A stretch of 38,740 nucleotides of DNA. Source: an uncultured Spirochaetales bacterium. Its GTDB lineage: Bacteria > Spirochaetota > Spirochaetia > Sphaerochaetales > Sphaerochaetaceae. The stretch lies in assembly GCA_949295505.1 (NCBI GenBank), contig CASFLH010000068.1, forward strand, positions 1-38,740. Reading direction: 5' to 3'. Below are positions 8,624-16,610 of the stretch, one piece after another. The translations under genes were made by a program, and so were the position numbers. Below the pieces are notes generated by a model that saw nothing but the letters and a program-made list of their open reading frames with translations, had not been told where the DNA came from and did not search any database. The number at the start of each line of letters is the position of its first letter. Within the stretch, counting starts at the first letter, position 1.

Positions 8624-9919
8624 ATGATAGTTTCTAAATTCGGTGGAAGCAGTGTTGCGGATGCTGATCAGATCAGAAAGGTGAAGGCCATTCTTGAGAG
8701 CAATCCGGATCGCATGGTTGCTGTAGTTTCCGCACCTGGTAAAAGAAGCAGTGATGATCAGAAGATCACGGATCTGCTTTACAAGTGCAACAGCATGGTA
8801 CAGAAGGGACTGACCTGCCGTCCTGTATTCAATGAGATCTCAAAACGCTTTGTCCAGATTGCACAGAAGCTGAAAATCGATGATGTTAAGCTTTCTGAGC
8901 GTCTTGATGATATCAGATGCAACATAGATGCCGGACGTGGTGCTGATTATGCGGCTTCCCGTGGCGAGTATCTCTCTGCGCTGGTTATCAGTGAATTCCT
9001 GGGATGGGAGTTCATCGATGCCGAGGATGTGATTGTCATCAACCAGGATTCCACCGTTAATGATATCACCTACAAGCGTCTCGCTGACTGCATTGAGCCT
9101 GGCAAGCACTATGTGATTCCGGGCTTTTATGGTGAGACTGAGCAGGGGGTCGTCAAAACCTTCACGAGAGGTGGATCCGATATCACCGGATCTATCGTCT
9201 CAAGAGCTGTCAATGCCACTCTTTATGAGAACTGGACTGATGTTTCAGGTATCTACAGAGCAGACCCGAGAATCGTTCCTGACGCCAGCGTGAATACCGA
9301 ACTGTCATACAAGGAAGTCAGGGAGCTTTCCGATGTTGGTGCTACGGTCTTTCATGAAGAAGCCATTGCTCCGATTTACAGCTACGGGATACCTATTGTT
9401 GTCAAGAACACCAATAAGCCGGAGGATCCTGGTACGAGAATCGTTCCTGAATCAAACGATTTCGGAGCTACCGCTGTCTCCGCACGTACAGGCCTTTCGC
9501 GTATAAAACTCAGGAAGCTGATGCTTTTCAAGAAGTATGGCATGCGCCACGCGCTCCTTACTATGCTTCATATTTTCGGTATCCGTCCGTGTTATTCGCT
9601 TTTCGGTATCGACAGCATTGTTTGGTTCTTTGACTCGAAGATGGCTAGCGACAGCGTGTGCCAGGCGATGTGCGAACGTCTTACGAAGGAATTCGGACTT
9701 GACTCCATCGAAGTCGACCATGGGCATGCGATTCTGGGAGTGGTCGGCGATGGAATGAATTCGTCAGAGGCTTATCTTGATGCTGCGGAAGCTTTGAAGG
9801 AGAAGGGAATTAAGACGACGTTCGTCAATTATGGATCCTCCGATACTTCAGTGCTTTTCGGTGTCAGAGAGGATCAGGCAGCGGATGCTGTAAGAGCCGT
9901 ATACAACAGGCTTTTCTGA
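8624..9919 (+). CDS. lysC: Aspartate kinase (monofunctional)
   Basis: Phosphorylates L-aspartate with ATP, the first step towards lysine/diaminopimelate, threonine and methionine. The 431-residue protein opens with the kinase motif SKFGGSSVAD, has SRGEYLSA and the FYGETEQGVVKTFTRGGSDITG active-site block, then NWTDVSGIYRADPR, and ends with tandem ACT domains (about 300-431) that normally bind inhibiting amino acids. No homoserine dehydrogenase is fused. ATG 8624 is chosen because GGAGGG lies 5 nt upstream; a TTG at 8609 is in frame but without SD. It is separate from the efflux operon and ends at a strong terminator. Confidence 0.93.
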   Translation: MIVSKFGGSSVADADQIRKVKAILESNPDRMVAVVSAPGKRSSDDQKITDLLYKCNSMVQKGLTCRPVFNEISKRFVQIAQKLKIDDVKLSERLDDIRCNIDAGRGADYAASRGEYLSALVISEFLGWEFIDAEDVIVINQDSTVNDITYKRLADCIEPGKHYVIPGFYGETEQGVVKTFTRGGSDITGSIVSRAVNATLYENWTDVSGIYRADPRIVPDASVNTELSYKEVRELSDVGATVFHEEAIAPIYSYGIPIVVKNTNKPEDPGTRIVPESNDFGATAVSARTGLSRIKLRKLMLFKKYGMRHALLTMLHIFGIRPCYSLFGIDSIVWFFDSKMASDSVCQAMCERLTKEFGLDSIEVDHGHAILGVVGDGMNSSEAYLDAAEALKEKGIKTTFVNYGSSDTSVLFGVREDQAADAVRAVYNRLF

Positions 9920-9940
9920 TTGATTTCTGATGGTTTTAAG

Positions 9941-9968
9941 GCGGTCTTCATTGCAGGACCGCTTTTTT
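9941..9968 (+). terminator. Rho-independent terminator of aspartate kinase
   Basis: GCGGTC (9941-9946) pairs with GACCGC (9957-9962), followed by six T residues (9963-9968). Confidence 0.9.
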
Positions 9969-9971
9969 GTG

Positions 9972-10001
9972 AAAAAAAGATGCAGCCATGACGGCTGCAT
10001 C
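9972..10001 (-). terminator. Rho-independent terminator of the UgpC-type ATPase
   Basis: On the minus strand GATGCAGCC (9993-10001) and GGCTGCATC (9979-9987) form a 9-bp stem with a 5-nt loop and a seven-T tail (9972-9978). It lies back to back with the aspartate kinase terminator. Confidence 0.92.
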
Positions 10002-10021
10002 CCGCATATATCTTCCAATCC

Positions 10022-11116
10022 TTAGCGGATCGTTACCTCTGTGTCGAGATCGAAGAACTTTGCTTTCTCCATGTTGACAATAAGCGCAACTGGCTCATCC
10101 GGCTCAGGGATGACGGTCGGATCAATCTTTCCGACAACCTTTGCCTTGGATGTGGATACATAGACCTGTGTCTCTGATCCAAGAGGCTCAACAACGGAAA
10201 CATGGCCATTGATGGTCTTTCCATCAATCGGAGTGTGTGAGAACTCAACATCTTCCGGTCTGATTCCGAATGTAACGTCCTTGCCGATATATGGAGCAAG
10301 AATCTTTGCCTGCTGAGGTGTGACCTCAAGGCGGAATGATCCTTCATCAGCATAGACCTTGTCGCCTTCCTTCTTGATGGAGACAACGAGGAAGTTCATA
10401 GGAGGTGATCCGATGAATCCTGCAACAAACTTGTTGTCTGGCTCATTGTAAAGCTCCATTGGTCCACCAATCTGCTGGATGACACCGAGCTTCATGACGA
10501 CAATCTTGTCAGCCATTGTAAGAGCCTCAACCTGATCGTGTGTAACGTAGATCATTGTTGCCTTGAGTCTGTTGTGGAGGCCGGAAATCTCAGCTCTCAT
10601 CTGAACTCTGAGCTTTGCGTCGAGGTTTGAAAGCGGCTCGTCGAAGAGGAAGACCTTTGGCTTTCTAACAATAGCACGTCCTACAGCAACACGCTGTCTC
10701 TGACCACCAGAAAGAGCCTTTGGCTTTCTGTCGAGAAGCATCTCGATGTCGAGGATCTTCGCAGCTTCCTTTACACGCTGGTCAATCTGGTCCTTCGGGA
10801 ACTTCCTGATCTTGAGACCGAATGCCATGTTGTCATATACGGTCATGTGCGGATAGAGAGCATAGTTCTGGAATACCATCGCGATGTCTCTGTCTTTTGG
10901 AGGAACGTCGTTCATAAGCTTTCCGTCGATGTAGAGCTCGCCTGAGGAGATATCCTCGAGACCAGCAACCATCCTGAGTGTTGTGGACTTACCACAACCG
11001 GAAGGGCCTACGAGAACAACGAATTCCTGATCTTTGATGTCGATGTTGACGTTGTCTACAGCCTTTACGCCGCCATCATAGATCTTGCAGATATTCTTAA
11101 GTAATACTTCTGCCAT
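10022..11116 (-). CDS. ugpC: Orphan sugar ABC transporter ATP-binding protein (MalK/UgpC/MsmX type)
   Basis: ATPase of 364 residues: nucleotide-binding domain with Walker A GPSGCGKS (37-44), Q-loop FQNYALYPHMTV, signature LSGGQRQR from 135 and Walker B FLFDE (156-160). A C-terminal regulatory MOBE/TOBE domain (about 240-364, with FGIRPEDVEF) follows, as in MalK and UgpC. No binding protein or permease adjoins it, so it probably energises several sugar importers encoded elsewhere, as MsmX and MsmK do. That role is inferred from its isolation. SD AAGGAGC precedes ATG. It is divergent from a TetR gene. Confidence 0.92.
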   Translation of the reverse strand: MAEVLLKNICKIYDGGVKAVDNVNIDIKDQEFVVLVGPSGCGKSTTLRMVAGLEDISSGELYIDGKLMNDVPPKDRDIAMVFQNYALYPHMTVYDNMAFGLKIRKFPKDQIDQRVKEAAKILDIEMLLDRKPKALSGGQRQRVAVGRAIVRKPKVFLFDEPLSNLDAKLRVQMRAEISGLHNRLKATMIYVTHDQVEALTMADKIVVMKLGVIQQIGGPMELYNEPDNKFVAGFIGSPPMNFLVVSIKKEGDKVYADEGSFRLEVTPQQAKILAPYIGKDVTFGIRPEDVEFSHTPIDGKTINGHVSVVEPLGSETQVYVSTSKAKVVGKIDPTVIPEPDEPVALIVNMEKAKFFDLDTEVTIR

Positions 11117-11247
11117 TCATTGCTCCTTTTTCTTTCGATAGCTTTATGGTAAGAGACGCTCTCTCCACAAGTAAAGGAAAAAAAGCATTGCAAAGAGGTA
11201 TTTTTGTCTTTAAAATTGCTGAAAAATGCTTTTTGCTGACTAAAACT

Positions 11248-11258
11248 ACCAAATTGGT
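11248..11258. promoter_or_regulatory. Palindrome in the ugpC-tetR intergenic region
   Basis: ACCAAATTGGT is a perfect odd palindrome (5-bp arms) 14 bp before the TetR start. It overlaps the expected start of transcription if TAAAAC (11241-11246) is the -10. Position suggests autoregulation; TetR operators are usually longer, so support is modest. Confidence 0.35.
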
Positions 11259-11272
11259 CAAAAAGAGGGAGT

Positions 11273-11857
11273 ATGCCCAAGATCTACAGCGATAAAGAAC
11301 GGAAGGAGATACGCAATGCTCTCAGGAGGGAGGCAGGGAAATGCCTGGCACTTTATGGAGTGCGCAGGACAACTGTCGATGAGCTTACGAAACGCACGGA
11401 TATACCGAAAGGGACATTCTATCTATTCTATGATTCAAAGGAAGCGCTTTTCTTCGATCTCCTCAGGACATTCGCGGATGAGGTTGAGGAAGAGTACCTT
11501 GCTATGCTGCAGGAGATAGATGAGAACCATATTGTTACCAGTCTTACGGATATCTTCTACACGCTGCTGATGAAGTTCTACCATGAAGGTCTGTACCGGT
11601 TTCTCGATGGAGCGGAGCTTGAGCTTGTGCTCAGAAAACTCCCTGATGACGCGCTTCCCGATCTTTCTGGCAGGATGCAGGGCGTGATTCGCAGTCTGTT
11701 CTCATATTTCTATATTGATGACAAGGATGATATAAGCGCATTTGAAGCGGGGTATGAAGCGCTTCTTCATCTTCTGCTTTCCGCTGATAAGCTGCCGGAT
11801 AAGGAAAAAGCCCTCCGTCTTCTGATCAGAGGGCTTGTTCTTCAGATGGTGGAGTGA
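11273..11857 (+). CDS. TetR/AcrR family transcriptional regulator
   Basis: DNA-binding repressor-type protein of 194 residues. The N-terminal helix-turn-helix is clear (about 24-55: VRRTTVDELTKRTDIPKGTF, followed by YLFYDSKEALFFDLL). The C-terminal all-helical ligand/dimer domain is not specific enough to name an effector. It is divergent from the orphan sugar ATPase and convergent with the CNNM gene, whose stop codon abuts its own with no intervening base. SD AGAGGGAG lies just before ATG. The last 50 bp of the gene also contain a hairpin that reads as a terminator on the opposite strand. Confidence 0.9.
   Translation: MPKIYSDKERKEIRNALRREAGKCLALYGVRRTTVDELTKRTDIPKGTFYLFYDSKEALFFDLLRTFADEVEEEYLAMLQEIDENHIVTSLTDIFYTLLMKFYHEGLYRFLDGAELELVLRKLPDDALPDLSGRMQGVIRSLFSYFYIDDKDDISAFEAGYEALLHLLLSADKLPDKEKALRLLIRGLVLQMVE
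11803..11836 (-). terminator. Terminator of the CNNM gene, embedded in the tetR coding end
   Basis: AAGCCCTC (11808-11815) pairs with GAGGGCTT (11829-11836). On the minus strand the stem runs into TTTTTCC (11803-11809). It begins 22 nt past the CNNM stop and lies wholly within the last codons of tetR. Confidence 0.65.
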
Positions 11858-13207
11858 TTATTCGGAATCCTTCTCCTTCTTCTCCTTGCTCTCTTCCTCT
11901 TCGGCTAGAGGCTCTGCTTTCTTCACAATCGCTTCCTCGATTCTCCTGTCCTCAATCTTCGTTACATTGATATCGAGGCCATTGATAGTGACGCTGAGCG
12001 TTGTTCCGTCCTCTGGAATCTGGGAAAGCGTGGAAAGAACCATTCCGCCAATGGTGTCATAGTCTTCATTCTCCTCAAGCTCGATTCCCGTCTCATCTGA
12101 AAAATCGCTGAGGCTGAGAGCACCGCTGACCTTCCACTCGTTGTCACCGATCTTCTGGATCTCGCTTTCCTCCTGCGGATCGAACTCGTCATAGATATTG
12201 CCGACGATTTCCTCAAGAAGATCCTCCAGCGTTACGATGCCTACAGTCTGGCCGTACTCATCCACCACGATTGCAATGTGGGTCTTTTTCTCCTGCATGT
12301 CTGAGAAAAGCTTATCCGCATGAATTGAATCAGGAACCATGTATGCAGGTCTGAGAAGGTCCTTGATCTTCTTATGTTCACCTGAGTTGAGATTGATGAG
12401 GAAATCCCTTGCGTTGAGGATGCCGAGGATATCATTGATGTCCTCGCCGTACACAGGGAATCTTGAGAGTCCGGAATCCTTGATTGTGTCGAGGATTTCA
12501 TTGTCAGGGGTGTCCTCCTGGAATGATACGACATCGGGTTCTCTTGTCATGATCTCGCTGACATTGATGTCGTTGAACTCAAATACATTCTGTATCCATT
12601 CCTGCTCATCTTCCTCGATTGATCCTGATTCACCGCCTGCATCGACCATCAGCTTGATATCGTCCTCGGTGACAGCATCGTGATCCCCGTCTTCCTTAAG
12701 GCGCAGGATGTGGAGAATGAGATTCGTGGTCGCTGACAGGAGCCATACAACAGGTCTCATAATCTTTGCTGTGACGGTGATGACTCCTGAGGAGAACTTC
12801 GCGACAGCGTATGCTTTCTGCTGTGCGACTCTCTTTGGTACAAGCTCGCCGAAGATCAGGGTGAAGAATGAGATTATCAGGGTGATGATGATAACCGCAA
12901 TTGTATTCGACAATCCTGCCGGCAGCCCGAGGTTCACGAATGCCGGTGTGATGTATTCGGCAAGGTTATCAGCTGCGAAAGCTGAGCCAAGGAAGCCTGC
13001 GAGCGTAATGCCTATCTGTATTGTTGACAGGAATCCCGATGGGTTCTCCGCCATCTTAAGCAGGCGGGGCGCATACTTGTCCCCGTCATCGGCAAGCTTC
13101 TTCAGCTTTGTGGTATTGAGTGATATCACAGCAATCTCAGTTGCTGCGAAGAACGCATTAATAGCAATAAGAATTATCTGTAGCAGTATCTGCTGTGCTA
13201 ACGACAT
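11858..13207 (-). CDS. CNNM/CorC (HlyC) family membrane protein with CBS pair
   Basis: Integral membrane protein of 449 residues. An N-terminal DUF21/CNNM domain has about four membrane segments (about 1-185, including [20 protein letters not shown] and [15 protein letters not shown]). A cytosolic CBS pair follows (about 205-335; [59 protein letters not shown]), then a CorC_HlyC domain (about 350-425) and a charged tail. Relatives (CorC, YhdP/MpfA, archaeal CNNM) export Mg2+ or Na+; 'hemolysin' in older names is misleading. ATG 13207 follows SD AGGAGCTT by 3 nt. It is preceded by a structured leader of about 180 nt. Confidence 0.92.
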   Translation of the reverse strand: MSLAQQILLQIILIAINAFFAATEIAVISLNTTKLKKLADDGDKYAPRLLKMAENPSGFLSTIQIGITLAGFLGSAFAADNLAEYITPAFVNLGLPAGLSNTIAVIIITLIISFFTLIFGELVPKRVAQQKAYAVAKFSSGVITVTAKIMRPVVWLLSATTNLILHILRLKEDGDHDAVTEDDIKLMVDAGGESGSIEEDEQEWIQNVFEFNDINVSEIMTREPDVVSFQEDTPDNEILDTIKDSGLSRFPVYGEDINDILGILNARDFLINLNSGEHKKIKDLLRPAYMVPDSIHADKLFSDMQEKKTHIAIVVDEYGQTVGIVTLEDLLEEIVGNIYDEFDPQEESEIQKIGDNEWKVSGALSLSDFSDETGIELEENEDYDTIGGMVLSTLSQIPEDGTTLSVTINGLDINVTKIEDRRIEEAIVKKAEPLAEEEESKEKKEKDSE

Positions 13208-13250
13208 TTTAAGCTCCTTTGTGGTTTTTCTTTTTCATCTGGTGGTACAG

Positions 13251-13311
13251 GAACCAATCAGAGGAGGAGCTTCCTGAAAATGCCGTACAAATGCGGAGGC
13301 ACTTCCGGTTC
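13251..13311 (-). promoter_or_regulatory. Candidate cis-regulatory RNA: three-way junction with an anti-SD loop
   Basis: On the minus strand three stems are contiguous with no unpaired junction bases. P1 is GAACCGG (13305-13311) with TTGGTTC (13251-13257), two G-U pairs. P2 is AAGTGCC (13298-13304) with GGCATTT (13278-13284), one G-U pair. P3 is TCAG (13274-13277) with CTGA (13258-13261). The 12-nt P3 loop contains AAGCTCCT (13265-13272), the exact 8-nt complement of the CNNM SD region AGGAGCTT (13211-13218). Loop-SD pairing would block translation. I do not recognise it as a known riboswitch class. Confidence 0.55.
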
Positions 13312-13395
13312 TTCTTTTCTTAAATTACTGCCAGGGCCATCGTCCACTTGCTGTTACTTTCCTTTGCACACTATGTGCGTGATAAACTAGCTTCT

Positions 13396-13425
13396 ATGAT
13401 ATTAAAACTCCGGCATAGACGTCAA
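13396..13425 (-). promoter_or_regulatory. Promoter of the CNNM gene
   Basis: On the minus strand TTGACG (13420-13425) and TATCAT (13396-13401) are 18 bp apart, each matching 5 of 6 consensus bases. The predicted start near 13389 gives a leader of about 180 nt, far longer than elsewhere in the window. Confidence 0.65.
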
Positions 13426-13436
13426 TATTATCCGTC

Positions 13437-14777
13437 TCATGTCTCTTTAATATGCCTTTTCCCTTCCCATATGACATATGCAAGCGTATATAGTGCCATG
13501 ATACCGGAAACCGTCGGGGCGATGATTCCAAGCATCCCGAGATCAGTTCCGAAACGCTCCCCGAAGAACCATACCATAGGGATTCTCAGCAGAAGAGCTC
13601 CTGCTGTGCAGCTTATCATTGTCCATACTGTCTTCTGCCTTCCGTTGAGATATCCATTGAGAGTGAATACCAGGGCTGTCATCATGTAGTCATAGCTTGC
13701 GGTGCGGAAATACGGTATCCCTGCCTCTATGACGCCTTTGTCAGATGTGAATACCCCGATCATGGTTGCAGGCGAAAGCTGTGCCCAGAGCCAGAACAAT
13801 GAAGAGACTCCCAACGCGAAGAGCAGCGCAAGCCATAGTGATTTCCTTGCTCTCTCCGGTTTGCCCCTTCCGAAGTTCTGTGCAGTGATAGCCGCCAGGG
13901 CATTTGCCATTGATGTCGCGCTTAGCATGGCAAAGACATCGTATTTGGCTCCGACGCCTACAACTGCGGCTCCGTAGACACCCGCAGCATTCATCATCAT
14001 CGTCAGATACAGAAACGATACCCTGACCGCAAGCTCCTGGAAGGAAATCGGGATTCCGACAGCACCAAGTTTTCTGACAATCTCGCCATCAATCCTGAAT
14101 GATTCTCTTCTGAAATCGAAGATGAAGTTCTTTCTCTTCAGGTAGATTATGGAGATTGCCATGCTTGCACCTTGCGAGATGACAGTTGCGAGCGCGACGC
14201 CGGCAACTCCCATTCCCAGTGCTCCCGTGAAGATAAAGTCGAGGATGATATTCAGACAGCATGCGATTCCAACGAAAACCATTGGCCGCGTGGAGTCTCC
14301 ATATCCCCTCAGGATAGCCGAGATCGCATTGTAAAGGCAGATGAAGAAATTCCCCAGAGAGCATATTGTCACATATGTCATCGTCAGGGTGAATGATTCC
14401 TGTGGGGTTTTGAGCAGATTCAGGACCTGCCTGCTGAAGAGAAGCATGAGCAGGGTCAGTACAAGTGCCGTGATGGAAAAGACTGTCAGCGTAGTGCCTA
14501 TTGTCCTCTTCACCTTCCCGTAATCCTTTTCGCCCATGTAGTTGCCGATGATGATAGTAGATCCGAGTGTGAGCCCGGTGACAAGGCTTGTGACAATCTG
14601 TGTCACCTGTGTTCCCGTTGAGACAGCCGCCACGCTTGCCGCGTCGCAGAAACGTCCCACCACGAAAAGGTCAACAGCGCCATAGAGAGACTGCAGTATA
14701 TTCGCAAGAAGGAACGGCACGGCAAAGCGGAATAATGTAAGCGGTATCGATCCTTCTGATAAATCCAAAGCTTTCAT
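13437..14777 (-). CDS. MATE family multidrug exporter (second of four)
   Basis: Inner-membrane exporter of 446 residues, about 12 membrane segments. It begins with LSEGSIPLTLFRFAVPFLLANILQSLYGAVDLFVVGRF, the classic NorM/DinF entry, and has GALGMGVAGVALATVISQ at the end of the first half. Only modestly similar to the other three MATE proteins here, so it is not a recent tandem copy. No SD is visible before ATG. Upstream on the minus strand lie TTGACT (about 30 bp before ATG) and a palindrome-rich AT segment (14849-14876). Substrate is unknown. Confidence 0.9.
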   Translation of the reverse strand: MKALDLSEGSIPLTLFRFAVPFLLANILQSLYGAVDLFVVGRFCDAASVAAVSTGTQVTQIVTSLVTGLTLGSTIIIGNYMGEKDYGKVKRTIGTTLTVFSITALVLTLLMLLFSRQVLNLLKTPQESFTLTMTYVTICSLGNFFICLYNAISAILRGYGDSTRPMVFVGIACCLNIILDFIFTGALGMGVAGVALATVISQGASMAISIIYLKRKNFIFDFRRESFRIDGEIVRKLGAVGIPISFQELAVRVSFLYLTMMMNAAGVYGAAVVGVGAKYDVFAMLSATSMANALAAITAQNFGRGKPERARKSLWLALLFALGVSSLFWLWAQLSPATMIGVFTSDKGVIEAGIPYFRTASYDYMMTALVFTLNGYLNGRQKTVWTMISCTAGALLLRIPMVWFFGERFGTDLGMLGIIAPTVSGIMALYTLAYVIWEGKRHIKET

Positions 14778-14848
14778 GGAAAAGGTGAATCACAACTAGG
14801 GGGCGGAAGTCAACGAATGAGGAGATCTTTATGTGCTTAAAATTTTAC

Positions 14849-14876
14849 AATGTAATTTACATTCCTAAATTGGAAT
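14849..14876. promoter_or_regulatory. Two adjoining palindromes in the AT-rich gap between MATE gene and tRNA
   Basis: AATGTAATTTACATT (14849-14863) is a perfect 7-1-7 inverted repeat. It shares its end with ATTCCTAAATTGGAAT (14861-14876), a 5-6-5 repeat. The 7-1-7 shape resembles Fur/PerR-type boxes, but the sequence matches none I can name. The nearest gene it could control is the MATE gene at 14777. The rest of the gap (14778-14939) is AT-rich and shows no gene. Confidence 0.35.
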
Positions 14877-14942
14877 AAAAAATATATTTTTAATATTATT
14901 GTTTGGTTTGTCTCAGAAAGGTGTAGAATGATAACGGAAAAT

Positions 14943-14963
14943 AAAAGGCTCCGTTCTGGAGCC
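14943..14963 (-). terminator. Terminator of tRNA-Gly
   Basis: On the minus strand GGCTCC (14958-14963) pairs with GGAGCC (14947-14952), followed by TTTT (14943-14946), 6 nt past the tRNA 3' end. Confidence 0.8.
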
Positions 14964-14969
14964 TCTGTA

Positions 14970-15041
14970 AGCGACTGAGGGGAATCGGACCCCCTTCTTA
15001 TGCTTGGGAAGCATAGGTAATAACCATTATACGACAGTCGC
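14970..15041 (-). tRNA. tRNA-Gly (anticodon CCC)
   Basis: The 72-nt cloverleaf folds fully. The acceptor stem is GCGACTG/CAGTCGC with discriminator T. The anticodon stem TATGC/GCATA carries loop TTCCCAA, anticodon CCC. The T stem GGGGG/CCCCT has one G-U pair, and the T-loop reads TCCGATT. CCA is not encoded. Glycine GGG codons are its target. A possible -10 (TATATC) lies upstream with a poor -35 (TTGCGC, spacing 15). Confidence 0.95.
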
Positions 15042-15106
15042 ATCGGAGGGTAGGATATACGGTTTTCCTTTTGTGCGCAAGCCTTTTCTTTTCCTTAGAG
15101 GTTGTT

Positions 15107-16480
15107 ATGGATGAGAAAGAAAGACTTGAGCATTACAGGAAGATGACAGAGACGCCTGTGTCCCGCCTGATATGCAGGCTGGCTGTTCCGACAATCATAA
15201 GCATGCTTGTCTCCGCGATATACAACACAGCCGATACATTCTTTGTATCCCAGCTCGGTACCAGCGCAGCTGGTGCTGTCGGCATTGTCTTCTCGATTAT
15301 GGCGATCATCCAGGCTATCGGATTCACCATAGGAATGGGTGCCGGCAATATTCTCTCAAGACAGCTTGGAGCCAGAAAGGATGAGGAGGCGACTGTCACG
15401 GCAAGTTCCGGTTTTGCATTCGCCTTGGTCCTCTCTGTCATTCTTGCCGCAGCAGGCATCGCTTTCCGTCCACAGATAATGCGGATTCTCGGTGCAACGG
15501 AGACAATTCTGCCATATGCAGAGGCATATGCATCCTACATTTTCCTCGGCTGCCCGGTAATGTGCCTGTCTTTTGTCATGAATAATTACCTCAGGGCGGA
15601 GGGGAAGGCTTTTTATGGGATGATCGGCATAACAACCGGTGGCTTGCTTAACATTGCCCTCGATCCTCTGTTCATCTTCACCTTAGGGTTCGGCACGGCA
15701 GGGGCAGCGATGGCAACAGCGCTCAGCCAGCTTATTTCATTTCTGATTCTACTCTCATTCTTCCTCATGGGGAAAAGCAGCGTGAGGATATCGCTGCGGA
15801 AGGTCTCTCTGAAAATACGGATGTACCGTGATATCATAGTCATCGGATTGCCGACTCTTGCCAGGCAGGGGCTTGCGAGCGTTGCCTCTGTCGCGCTGAA
15901 TGTTATGGCTGCCGCCTTCGGGGATGCGGCTGTCGCGGCTATGAGCATTTCCGGCAGAATCACGATGTTCGCTTTCTCTGCGATGCTCGGCTTCGGCCAG
16001 GGTTTCCAGCCAGTGGCTTCCTTCAATTACGGGGCAAAGAAATACCGTCGCGTCCGGGAGGCGACAAGATTCACTGCTGTCACTGGTACTGTGATAATGC
16101 TTTTCGCCTCCATCATGTGCTTTGTCCTTGCTTCTGCAATCATAGCTGCATTCAGAGGATCTGATCCCGAAGTGATGGAAATAGGTGTCAAATCTCTCAG
16201 AGCCCAGATGCTTCTCATGCCGCTGACCGGACTGGTCACTGCAGCTAACATGGGGCTGCAGTCAACGGGGAAAGCTGCGCCCGCTACAGTTCTCTCAATG
16301 GCAAGGCAGGGCATTTTCTTCCTTCCGATCATTCTCATTCTGCCCAGAATCCTTGGAATCGATGGCGTTATACTCGCGCAGCCTGCCAGCGATGCTCTTT
16401 CATTCCTTCTTGCTGTGTTCCTCTTCGTTCGTTTCATGCGAGGACTCAGGGAGCAAGAGAAAGGCAGTGAGGCTGACTAA
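15107..16480 (+). CDS. MATE family multidrug exporter (third of four)
   Basis: Inner-membrane exporter of 457 residues with about 12 membrane segments. MTETPVSRLICRLAVPTIISMLVSAIYNTADTFFVSQLGTSA at the N-terminus and FGTAGAAMATALSQLISF in the middle are MepA/NorM-like. The second half has GFGQGFQPVASFNYGAKKY, which matches the MepA-type conserved block. ATG 15107 is chosen because AGAGG is 5 nt upstream; an in-frame start at 15071 would add 12 residues that relatives lack and lies in the tRNA promoter region. It is divergent from tRNA-Gly. An imperfect hairpin (AAGATG/CATCTT, 16485-16507) follows the stop without a T-tract. Confidence 0.9.
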   Translation: MDEKERLEHYRKMTETPVSRLICRLAVPTIISMLVSAIYNTADTFFVSQLGTSAAGAVGIVFSIMAIIQAIGFTIGMGAGNILSRQLGARKDEEATVTASSGFAFALVLSVILAAAGIAFRPQIMRILGATETILPYAEAYASYIFLGCPVMCLSFVMNNYLRAEGKAFYGMIGITTGGLLNIALDPLFIFTLGFGTAGAAMATALSQLISFLILLSFFLMGKSSVRISLRKVSLKIRMYRDIIVIGLPTLARQGLASVASVALNVMAAAFGDAAVAAMSISGRITMFAFSAMLGFGQGFQPVASFNYGAKKYRRVREATRFTAVTGTVIMLFASIMCFVLASAIIAAFRGSDPEVMEIGVKSLRAQMLLMPLTGLVTAANMGLQSTGKAAPATVLSMARQGIFFLPIILILPRILGIDGVILAQPASDALSFLLAVFLFVRFMRGLREQEKGSEAD

Positions 16481-16595
16481 TTAAGATGGAAAGTCCATTC
16501 ATCTTGAGATATGTACTTCAGGAGAAAGTAATTAATGTAAGTTAACCATCCTTATTAACAAGCTTTCGATTAAACAGGAAATTTGATTCAGTACA

Positions 16596-16604
16596 TGATA
16601 TAAT
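16596..16604 (+). promoter_or_regulatory. Extended -10 promoter abutting the manA start codon
   Basis: TGATATAAT (16596-16604) is a perfect -10 with the TGn extension. Six bases (cggggt) separate it from ATG at 16611, so the predicted +1 is the A of the start codon. No acceptable -35 is seen at 16-18 bp. Confidence 0.7.
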
Positions 16605-16610
16605 CGGGGT

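Noticed and set aside
11117..11247. Promoter for the orphan sugar ATPase
   Set aside because: TTGTGG-16-CATAAA and other A/T-rich options exist on the minus strand, but none is convincing enough to list.
13437..16480. tRNA-Gly flanked by two MATE genes, considered as a mobile-element attachment site
   Set aside because: No integrase, no direct repeat of the tRNA 3' end and no composition change were seen near the tRNA.
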